In this document: positions 51,201 to 63,200 of the stretch, piece after piece | Layout of the letters: each line of letters opens with the position of its first letter | How positions within the stretch are numbered: the first letter of the stretch is position 1 | Notes under the pieces: model-generated | Seen by the model: only the letters and a program-made list of their open reading frames with translations | What the model was told of the DNA's origin: nothing | Database searches by the model: none | Position numbers and translations under genes: made by a program | Assembly (NCBI GenBank): GCA_024734555.1 | Contig: JANPWX010000172.1 | Span: 1,427,510 to 1,491,509, forward strand | Direction of reading: 5' to 3' | DNA from: Trochalopteron elliotii | Taxonomy: Eukaryota; Chordata; Aves; Passeriformes; Leiothrichidae | DNA: 64,000 nt

Positions 51201-54200
51201 GCCTTTGCTCCTTGAGTGTCAGTTGCTGGTTGTGATGTTCCATGCCAGACTTTGCTGAATTATAAACAAAGGAAATTGGTTTTTGAGGAAAGTCTGCTAA
51301 GTCCCTTGGGTTTTGCTGGGATCAGGTAATGTAAAAGTCATCTTGTATTTTGCCTTTAATTCCAGAGGATTCCAGCCACACATTTAGAATTCAGCAGTGT
51401 ATCGAGTGGCAATTCTAAGGGTTGCAGCATACAATACCTGTTCTGCAAAGAACTGGAAACCCTTATCTTCACGAATACATTCATAGGTTTCTCCAAGCAC
51501 AGGATTAAATGGCTTACTTCCAGCTCGGTAGTAACTGGATGCATAGGCAGAGACTGCAAAGGCAGCTATGTATACCTGGGAAGTACATATTTGGGACTTA
51601 GATTAATTAATTTACAACAGACACAAAAAAATAAAAGCAAGTTTTATCCTGATTCTGTATTTTTCCCTACACTTGCAGACTACAAACATGCACGCCTTCT
51701 GCAAGCTAAGCCCTAGCTCACACATTAGAGGATTATTCAATTTTCAGAGTCATTCAATAGGTCAGGGATAGAATTATTAGGGTCAGATACTTATTAATTA
51801 TTAGGGTCAAATTTCATTAACTGAAAACAGCATTTCTGAAAAGTGATTAAAACAGTTTAGCATTCTGCAACACAGTTCAAAGAAGTAACCTTAAAACTCA
51901 CTGATAGATTTTGTATAGTTGGTTTTTATAGTTATAGCTGTGACTCCATACACAATGTATCAGCTATCCTTTTCATAAACATTTCATAAACAGGAAGTAC
52001 TGGATGAGTTTTCACCAACTTTGCTATTTCTAATGCTGTTTGACCTAAATTGTTTTTTTAATCTACTGGGTGCTATTACCTAATCATGAAACTGTTGATC
52101 ATGACTGACACACCTTCCAAATTTTTGCAGTCAACTCAAACATAATATGAGGAATTAGAATTCAGGGTTGCTTGATTCAAGTCTCTTTTGTAACACTTTT
52201 TTCCTCTTTTCATTCCCTTTTCTTCATCTTGTGAAAGTGTAGGTACTCTCTTTTCACAGTTTCAGAAAACAAATCCACTGAGGATAGGCTCTTTTATGAA
52301 CTATTGCAATTACTATGCAACAGCTAGCATTAAATTTTGCTTCAAGAATTTCACAGAGGCAAAGAATACACCAGCCTGAGGTAATTTCCAGATGCTTGGG
52401 TGTGGGGACGAGGAAAAAGGATTATTTTCCCTCCCTTTTGAACAACTACTGCTCATTTCCTTTTCCTTTTAGCTTATGTTCTCAAGAGAAAAAAGCTATG
52501 GACTGAAACCCCCAGTGAATGACCACATCCTCGGAAAAGGCCCTAAATTGTAACCCTTGAAAGTGTCAGAATGAGGAAAGAGGTTTTTCAAGCAGTATTT
52601 ATAACATGTCTACCTACCCTCATTAATAACCTCATTTTAAGATAAGATCTATTGAGTTGAAAAGGCTTAATTCAGTTTATGGGAAAATCTGTATCTTCCA
52701 TTTAAGAGAATTTAGGGAGCTTCTAATCCTTTATTTATGGGCTTACATATTAAGTAGCTCTTGTACACCTGGAAGCAGAACAACTGAAATGCATTTCTCT
52801 CTTGTTCTTTTGCCAAATGCAGAATTCAGGGTTTTGCACTGGCAGAGGATGACATCATTATTGTACCCAACGTACAGCACACAGCTTGGTTTTGAAATCC
52901 TGAACATTTTGGATAAACACAAAAACTTCAGAAAACCAGTTAATAAAAACCATGAAGCTCATTTAGTTAATATGGAGGCATCACAGTCATGTAGGGCTGG
53001 AAGACCCAGCATCTCTATGAACAAACACCAGATCAGACACCCTTGAAAAAGATCTATTGTAGCTTTCATCTTTGAGAGGGAATTAAGTTCAATCACCTCC
53101 TCCCTTTTTGCTGTAAATTTTTAATATTAGAGAGCAAGAACTGCAAAACAGAACTGAGCTCTTTTTTTTGTTTAAACTTGCAGAACAGCAAGGTACTTGA
53201 GGAGAGAGAGAGAGACTTTCTGAAACAGCAACAGAAATGGAGCAGAAGAGTCAAAAACAGTGGCTGTGTGAGTATGTACAGACATGTTTAGAGAGTTTGC
53301 CTCTCTGCTGAGAGAAACCAAACGATGGACTAGAACATCTTCATTTCTTCAGCATTGCTTTCATGTTTACTCTATTCTAATTCTATTGGCTGTTCCTAAG
53401 TATGTGGAATAAGGCATTTACCATCCTCTCAAAGGGGTTTGGTGTGTGCGCTGCTTTATCCAGGAGCTCGCTGTACTCCAGCTCCTCGCAGAGGCGCTGC
53501 AGGGTGTTCAGGGGCTCATTTAACTCAACAGGCATGGCCACTTTGGAGAGATCCTTGCCTATGTTATTCCTCAGGATATTCCACAGGCTGATGTTACTTG
53601 TGTTAGGACATGGAGCTGGTAAACATGTTCTCCGTTTAGAATTGTATCCAATTCCGCTTTCAGAAATACAATCTGAAAAGGAAGGAAGTGACAGAACAAT
53701 TAAATTCACATTTTCTTAGTTTCATCCCCTTTGCAAACATACATTAAAATGCAATCACATTTTCTTCTGTCAAAACTTCCTTCCACCCACAATGCATTTA
53801 AGTATTTCACATGTGGTTTGAAGATAGCCTGTTATAAAAATGACAGAATTAAGAATAACATTTTATGTACATTAATGGAAGTAAAATGCCAAGTACAAGA
53901 GATGCATAAAAATGACCTTCTTTTCCCTTAAAGTCTGTAAGAAAAGGCTCAGACTTTACACTGAATTTCAAGAAGTAAATATTATAACTATTTTATTTGT
54001 AATAGAGATGGATTCCTATCTGTTTAGGGAACATAAAACCTCCTTCCTTGACAGGGCTTCAATTAAGTTGACACTTCTCAGAAGGCGAGATGTAACTTAC
54101 AGATGCAAGGATAATAACTACTCCTACTGATCTTATCCTGCTTTTTTGCATACTCCTACCAGGGAAATTTACTGTACCACAAATTTACATTCAGGCTTCT

Positions 54201-57200
54201 CCACGTTGCTCCCCATAGCATTTAAACTTAGTGATGTTACTTTGAGATATGCCCATACATTGATGGAGAACTGACGTGTTTTAAGGATGGAAAAGCTGAA
54301 GCAACTGTAGAGCTATGGGTTTGCTGAACATTAAAAAAAAAAAAGACTCAAGTCAAAAGTCCTTGACGTGAACATCTGAAGTCTGTGTTGCTATATCAAA
54401 GCAATCAGAACAGGATAAATAGTTCTAAGTGTGGCATGACAGGATTTGTAGCAAAATCCAAAAAGAGCTACAAGCTTCTGCAACAGGCACTAGTCTGAAG
54501 TGATTATATTGCTTAGCAGTATATCACTTTTGTTTCAGTGAGGAATGTGTTTGCCACTACAAGAACATATTTTATCTTTCCACATCCTCAGGAGCACCTA
54601 GGAAGCTCCTGCCTTAAGATCAGTTACCATTTGGAGACATTCAGGCCTAGCCCCAGTCTGTCAACCCCTGTCCTTTTCTGGCTTTCCTCACACAGCTCTG
54701 TCTTGAAGGAATAAAACCCACACTGGGCAGCACATCTCCTTCTGTGCTACACATGCCTGAAGAATCCCTGCCCTCAAATGCACTTAACCACTATTTCCTC
54801 TTCTCTGCCACTGACATAAGCACAGTATCAGCAGTGCTTACAGCAGTGAGAGGTGACCACAAGGACAAACTTCTCCATGCCTGCCATGCCTCCCAGCCCA
54901 CGCCTCATGTGGAGCTTTTGAAGGGTAATCAGTAGTCTGAGAGTTCTGAGGAAGGAGTTTCCTTCCTTTCCTGCCACTGGCAAACTAGAAGTCCTAATAC
55001 CTCATGTGACTGAGTTACTCTAACAAGGTCAGGTGAACTCTTTGCAGTCCCTTGCCTGCATCTTTCTTTTTGCTTAAAAATGGCATGGGCACTATGAGTC
55101 AAAAAATCTACCTGAAACAATTATACTGTTGAGAGTTAAGGAGGTGACTTCTATACTTCCTTATTGGAAGAATTTATTTAATATCAGAAGAGGCCAAAAA
55201 AAAGGATGTTCCCTTAGATACCTCAGAAATGAGGTAAATGCTAAAAAATTATCCTTGTTTAAAAGAGCTCCCAGAAATGGGATTTGGCCATGTCTTTTGA
55301 CAGCTTCTGATTAAAAGCAGAATACCAATTGACTCATTTACATATTCTGGACCAGTCCATTAATTGAGATAAACTACTGAAAAAAACCAGAGTAGAGCAA
55401 GAACTTCAATACTCATTTGCCAAATTTTCTAAGCAGTGAAGTTTGCCTAGTGTCCATTACAGAAAGGCCCAGGCAGTTCTGGTTTGTAAGAGCTGTGACA
55501 GACAGGATGAATGCCAAAGGAGGTTTAGACATCTGACCTCCAGTTAGAGTCAATGACTTTTGAGGCCAAAGTGGGCCATTATCAACATCTGATCTGACCT
55601 TCTACATTACAGTGGCCAGAGGATTTTGTCATAATCCCACAATTTATGGTACAGCTAAAGCCCTGTAGGAAAAAGACATCCAGTTTTCTATTAATGGCAG
55701 TGGCAGGCTGCCCAAAGCACAGAAACAGCAGGTACCAGAAGCATGAGGAGGTGCTTCTTATACTGAAGAGCTTCAGTGGCAGTCTTTGATAGAGAAAGAT
55801 AAACTGCCACATTAATACAGCTTTGTAAGGTCCAGATCATGACATAAATTTATTTGTATTCTTTCATACCTTAAAGGAAAAAATTAAAAATTCTTCATTT
55901 TGAACAGTTACAGAACACATATCAAACTACCCAAGTTCATAGGAATCTGCTGGTCCTTAGAGATGATCACGAAACAGCTGCTAGTAAGAAATCACTGTTC
56001 AGCATTTTTGAAAATAAAAATATATTGTTAGACTGGGAAGAATATTGTGGTTAGCTGAAATGAGCTGAAGGCACAAAGCCAGTTAGGTTGTGATGACCAA
56101 TGTTCTTGAGTCTCATTCTATTAGAAGGACAAATCAGCATATGTACTAACAAGACTATCATGATTAATACACACAAGAAAGAAATTCTTATGGTCATGCA
56201 CCAGAGCTGCCAGTGAACAATTATTCTCATGCTCCTTTAAACACTGAGTTCTGCTAAAACAACAGGACTTCTGAATGCAGTTGCTAAATTGCAGACTGAA
56301 AAACAGTGTGACAAGAAAAAAGTAACTTTTTGAAAAAATGAAAGCAGCTGGGCCTTACTTCTTTGAAAAATCCTGTGGCCATAAGAAACTGAGAGGGAGT
56401 AGGAGTTGCATCAAAGAAGCCAAGAAAAAGAGGTGTTTCCCTGCTGATACAGAACTACCATCCTGCTTAATCAACAGTGCCCAGATAAACAGATTAACCA
56501 GAATCTGCTGTTCCAAACCAATCTGAGTCTATATGAATAAAACCACCGGCTTTTTACATCTCAAAACCCATATCTAATTATCCAGTAAGAAAAGAAAAAA
56601 AATATCCCAAACAAGCAGAAACAAAATTCTCAAAGCATGGCATAAAAAAACCCACTGAACTTACCTAAAGTTTGTCTTTCGTTCTCCATGTCATTGCTTA
56701 GGTTATCTTCTGAGACGTTATCACTGATATCACTTACATATGAGTCATCATCTGATACCTGAGTGTGGGGTGGGGAAAAAAGCAAGATACATCACTCATT
56801 AAAATAACCCCCAAATGCATGTGGAAATTATTACTTTCAGCTGCAGTTACTGTTTTAATATAATTTAATCATTTAAGCCGTGTTTCAGTACTATAGAAAA
56901 GTACTAGAAAGTCCCAAGAAGACACAATTGAGTTTGGGAGAGATTGCTATAATTGAAATTTTAACTTGAGTGGAGACATGCTACCTTCTCCTTGGCTTCA
57001 CAACTAAGAAGGCTTTCCTCATATTAAAAGCCAAGGTTTTTATGGAGCCCAAGAGAGGAAACAGTGATCTAATAAACTTCAGTATGCATGACATCAGCCT
57101 CAAGGTACCTCGAGGTACCACAAGGACAGGTATGAATAAGTATTTTTGTGATACAATTCCCTGGGCACCTGTATCAAGGCAGACTACAATGCAGCATCTG

Positions 57201-60200
57201 CGTACAAGCTACTTAATTGCCATCTCCCTCACTGTGTATTTTATATTTGAAGAAGTCTTATGACTTCTTCATAATTGCTACCCTTCACAGTGAAGAGACA
57301 ATGACAAAAAATGAATATAAATGGCATATTAATTTCTAAATGTTTTGAAAATTTAAATTTTCTGGCAGTTTTCTGATGTACAGTTAACACTAAGAAAGAC
57401 TGCATGTCAACAAGCAGATAAGAAAATACATTTGAATTATGTCAATCTTGTTGCTCAGACCTCATTTTCGGAAGAACTAGCAGACAGTAAGACTTCCTGT
57501 GCATCAAAAAATTCTGTGAGAGAGTCAGCAATAGAGAGTCTGCTTTCATTGGAGACCTGGTGAACCAGACCTCTGCCTTCTTCTCTTGAATTTTCCTGTT
57601 TAGAAGAAAAGAAAGTTTTGAGCAGGGAAGTACCACAAATAACATTCATGCATGCAATTCCACAGTCTCCTAATGTGAAGGGGTGTAAAACACTGGGAGA
57701 AGATTGCACATGTTCCTCTTCAATTAATGTGAAATATAGCACATCTTTTGATGTGGGATTTAAAACCAAAGTGAAACAGACCAAAGAGGAGGAAAAAGAA
57801 GGAAAATAAAGCAATGCATATTGAGTAAATCACCTAAGGTGCTGCATAAAAAAATGCTTTGCTATTTGAATGATTTAGCCAGATATATCCAAGCATATCG
57901 TCAAAAGGCCCACAAAAGAAAAAAACTCCCATCTCTTTATATTGCATCCTAGATTCACATTCCTTCCTGATCTCAGCAAATTAATTAATCTTTTCCTCCT
58001 CAAGCCTTGCTTAATGCAAAGCCTGACAGAGTAGGCTACAAAATTCAGAGGGGTAAAGTTGCTTTCTTTATAATAGTATGTTTTCCTAGATTTTTCTTCA
58101 CTAATTTACTATGCTGTGCTTTGGAAACCATTCCTTCATATCCACACCTGAGATATCTCCATGTTACCCAAACCCAACATATTATTAAAGCCATGTAACA
58201 GGAATTGCTTTTGCTGCTGGAGGCACATTTGACTACCACAGAGATCTTGATAGCCCCTCCCATGGAAGCTCTACAGATCTTTGATGTAAACAGAGCTCCA
58301 ATAGATGGACTGGCAAAGGTAGGTGACCAGTGAGACTTCTCATTCTGTGGTGGCAGTAAAAAAGCTGGAGAAGCTTGTGTGCTACTGCTTTTCTGGATAA
58401 CTCCACAAAGGCAAAGGAAATGAGCTATGCTGGCCCAAAGGAGTGCATTAGCTGCTCTCAAGATTTTCTGCATAAAAACTTTACTAGCTTATAACCATGA
58501 CTTCCCTATCATAATTTTGCAGGAATTGTAGTATTTTATTTTCAGAACATAATAAACAGTCTGACAAGCCCACAATCCAGCTGACAAACCTTTTAAAGCT
58601 TTTCTGTTGGTAGGTTTTGCTATCCTATGGAATGTCACTCAGTACACGCTGATAATGGTGACACGGAAACAAAACAAACTGCTATACAAAAGACATGAAA
58701 ACCCCCTCCTTTTACAGCAGGGATAAAAGAGAACCTCAACATTGTCCCTCCTGGAGCAAGGCAGTTCACTAGCCTACAAGTAAAAGAAAAATACCTTACA
58801 CACATAAGCATTCCTACTGGGATTGTTTCCAATGCCATTTTGAATCTGAGAAGGGAAGTGAGCAGGAAAGACTCATAAAAGAGCATCAGGTTTTTATATC
58901 TAACACATAAGCTTCAGTTTTTCTTGTTCCATATTCCCACTTTGGCATGATGAACTACAATTACATTACCCAACAGACAAATGAAACGTTTCCCTTATGT
59001 AAAGGCTTGAGATACTGTTTTATACTGCTTCAATTTTCACAGGTGTATCACAGCACCCCGTGTATCATTTAGTGACAAGTTTTGTGCAGTGGCCCTGTCT
59101 TCCTCAAAGCAGCACTACTGCATCACAAACCTCAGACAGTCTTAAAATGAAGCTTCTCCAGTATAAGTGATTTCATCCAAGCCATGCCAGAGGGAATTTG
59201 TGAATGCAACCTCCAAAGGACCTTCTGAAAGCTATTTTTGTCATGTGTGTCTTTTTGTGTGTGTATAGCACATAGCACAAGTTTCAGAAATAACTCATTG
59301 TCATTGCAAGGACCTCCACTAAAAAAGAAAATAACTCCTGAAACTAAGTAACAATGCATTAATGCTTTTCTGGATAATGGTTTAGGTGCTGTTCAAATTC
59401 TTGTGGGTTTTAAAGCAAAAGGCATTAGAATGATCAGCTACCTAAAGGAAAAAAAACCCAAAACTGAACAGCTAAATATGACCAAAACACAGCTCCAGAA
59501 CTGAACCAGAAGTGAACAGATGGAATCTGTTCTAGAATGACTAAACTGTCTTTAAAAATAAAAGGAAATAATTAGTTACATAAAAGCCCCAGCATTATAA
59601 CCACTCAAATTCTAATGAAAGATTTAGACTACAAGCACAGCAGAGGTTTCTGTATGAGTTAACATTTAGGAAAATCCATCAAAAATAACACACTTCTGGC
59701 TTCCCTCACTAACACCATTAACACCTACATCTTTTGACCTATAATTACACCATATTCACATGCATTCTGCAGTGAGCCAAAAAATTATCTGAACATCAGT
59801 GGCATCTCAACATGATGTAGAAAACGCCCTGGCTTCACACAAAGAAGACTAAATGGCTGAAAGGGCTCTCGTATGTCCCATTAACTTTGATCCTTTCATG
59901 GGAATGTCTGAAAATTGTTCTAAATCTTACATGATGCACACTGGTAGCCAACATTCTCGGCTAATAGCACTTAGATGAGCAACAAAAGAGCTGCAGAATT
60001 TAACAAGGGACTAAAAGGGCAAAAGAAACAGTGGCAGAGGGTGACGAGGTGGCAGCTCTGTACATGCTGAAGGAGAAGCAGGCAGGAGGCGAGGGAGAAC
60101 ACCAGGAACCAGCAGCAAAAGGCAATGGAAGATGTGCTCAGGAAACCCGCTCACATGGAAAGTCTTTGAAATCAAATATCACACAATGCATCATCAGATA

Positions 60201-63200
60201 TGACTCACAACCAGGGAAGCAGACTGGCTTTGCTAACACACCACACCACAGGGGAGACACGGAGAACAGGACAAGAGGCAGCTGGGCAGCACTGTCTAGA
60301 TGTAGGGGCTGGAGGAATGGACATCACTGAAAGAGGAAATCCATACCCACCTTCACCAAATCTGGGCTTGCTTTTGCATTAGATGCTGAATCAATGATCT
60401 TAGATTCGGCATGTATTCTGCGTAACCGGTCTTTAAGATCTGTGTTTTGTGCTATTGCCTGGAATATTTAACAAAAATATTGGGGATATAAAGTTCTCTC
60501 AACTAACTTGAACGTGGTTTTATTGCATAAAAGGGGCAAAGGTTATTTAAAGTGCATTATAAAACACCACCACCGCATTATTTTTTCCACTGGTTCAGCA
60601 AATCATTTATTATAAATGCTTCAAACCTTACTCCTTATCTCTCAAATTAAAACTGTTTTTTTCCAGTGTGAGGAAACAGAGTCATAAATGGAGGAAAAAA
60701 AGATGGCAGGGATACTTTTCTTTTCAAGCTCCCTTCCTTCACCCTCATCTCCAACATAGCCTCTCTCAACATTAGTTTTTGCCACATCCAAAACCATTTG
60801 ATTTTCCCATACTGGCAGTTTCCTTTGCCTTCCAATGACAGAGAAATAAGACATAAATTCACACAGGTAACAGGTACAATTTGTGGCCTATCAGATTATA
60901 ACGGCAATGGTCAGAATAAAAAGCCTCTACTGCAAACTCATGTTTGTTACATGTTATTTACTTATTCTGGGTGCATCTGATAGACAGATGTCAATTAGAG
61001 TAGACTTGTAGGAAGAAAGCCCAACCCTGCAATGAAAATGTCTCTGAAATAAAAGATTGTTTTACTAATTTTGGAACAATATTGAAGACTGACATCCCAT
61101 TTTAGTGATCTGAATCACTAATCCACATCAGGATGTGGAGAACCCTGCTGTTTACACATCCGCTTTATCCCACAAATGCTTCTGCTTTTGGCAGTAATTT
61201 CTGCTGAAATTTCTCTCGGGTGCAGGAAAGACAGTAAGCTCAATGTGATGATGGAGGGGAGAGAACTTATTTCTGGCTTTACCTATACATGGTCTGAATT
61301 TGCCATAAAGGTATATATATCCCTACTGTGTCAAATGCTCAGCACTGTGTTAAATCCTCAGCAGGCAAGTGCAAAATAGCTCTCCTGAAACAGCATATTC
61401 CCATTTAAATTACTTGCTACAAAATGTTTTCTTCTTCCTGCTGTCTTCTTCCTCCCTCCCAAACCAGAAATATTGTATCTTTTCCCATTCTGTATTCTCT
61501 TTTCTTAGAATGTGTGTAAGTCAAGGATACTATCTTGATGAGGGAGAAATAGAGGCAGATATGCTAGTTTTGTGGTGGTTTATCCACTTTAAATCTGTTC
61601 ATTTTTCTTCCACTGCCAGGCTGATGGGAGAAAAACAGACTTGTATTTGATAGCTTTTAACCTGTGATTTTTTTGCTCCTCCTGCACAGAAAACAAACCA
61701 AAATGAACAACAACAAACACTAAGACGAAGTCACTAACACAAGACTCTTGCAAGGAAATCTAAAAAAATAAGTCAAGCTCATCATATCCATGCTTCCAAG
61801 TTTCTTCAAAGGAAGCTCATTCCATTCCCTTACAGGATCTCCACTGTATGGGGTGAGAAAATTTCTGTTGGCATCATGACATCACAGATCTGCAGATTAA
61901 GAAGAGCCCTCATAGATGATTACCTTGCTGAAACAGCCAAGGATCACAGATGACTTCTGGATGGGCTACAAGACTAATTAAGTATCAGATAAGACCAAAA
62001 GGAACTATTTTTAAAGGACACATACAGGACGAAGATGGACAACCAAATTCCACTGCCCAGAAAACAAAATAATTCATGCTGAGCTGAGTGTTCACTGAGT
62101 TCAACAATCTTACAACTGATTTGCTGATATAAAATGGTAGACAAATAACACTGGAAAAATAGAAGTCACCTATTCAGATATCAGAAGTGGAACATCTGAA
62201 AGCCAAAAACGAGTGCATGTGAACAAGTACAGTTATGCAACAGGCTTCAACTTTCTCTAAATACTGTGGAGACATTGCAGCCTCTATAGGTCCAGGCAAA
62301 GAGGCATGTCATACACTTAAAAACTATAACCACATGCAGCTTATATAAAGCAAAGGGAAGTTTTCATACTGAAATAATTCTAAGATGATCTACATCACAT
62401 TGATCAGTGCCAGAGAGTCTCCTCTGCCTCTGATGCGGTGTTTGCAATAAACACTGAAATTTTAAGGTCATGGTAATGATTACCCTCATTGCTCTGAAAT
62501 CAGATCAATTTGGTTGACATTCTTAAACATGACCAGAAAAGTTCTGGTCTCAACCAGTTACATAAATCACACCAACCAAGCCCCCACCTTTTTAAAGAGC
62601 AATCTTTTGTCATTTAGAACTCTGCCCCAACAGCTCCATTGCTGCTTTTAAAGGACTGAGAGATAATTGAGATTGGAAGTCAATATAAACAAGCTGTACT
62701 GGAATTTGCTTTGCAGTGTCTTGATGCAGCATGGTGAAGCTTTAGTGCATTAGAAGGGACTACTGAGTGCATTCAGTCACTCTCACCTTTATTTTATGCC
62801 AAGTCATACAGTGAATATTTGAGTGCTGTTCAGGTAAAGAAAAGGAAAAGGAAACCTGCAACCCATCAGAAGTGAGTAGTGGCATGTTTAGAAAGAAAGC
62901 AGACTCATGGTCACAGAGCAGCCCTCTGATTCTTCATCTCAAAGGATACAGAAGAATACATACCTAAATCAATCCACCTATCAAACTACAATGATTTGGC
63001 AATGCCTTTAACATTTAGCAAAATCTTTGAAAAACATGATCTATAATAACTTACTGTGATTAAAATCTGCAAATTTTAGCACACAGCTGACACTGACGAA
63101 ACAGAAAATAACTACTCTAAAATTTAAAAGTAGTATTTGATGACAATGAAGTTTGGTGAGCTTTAGCATGTCACTTACAGATGTTAAGGCATTCTTCAAG

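Larger units (their letters stand above)
42034..53421 (-). other. OSBPL3 introns across the ORD exons
   Basis: Introns 42034-43301, 43447-45537, 45617-48648, 48713-51437 and 51576-53421. All are AT-rich, with scattered poly-T and poly-A runs. No mobile element that I could name and no additional coding exon were seen. Confidence 0.7.

Noticed and set aside
52978..53045. Short stretch with TCATGTAGGGCTGGAAGACC resembling old CR1 or SINE sequence
   Set aside because: Too short and diverged to assign.
58045..58473. Long minus-strand open frame in an OSBPL3 intron, considered as a cassette exon
   Set aside because: No similarity to ORP3, -6 or -7. The neighbouring exons join in phase 0 and match the human protein without it.
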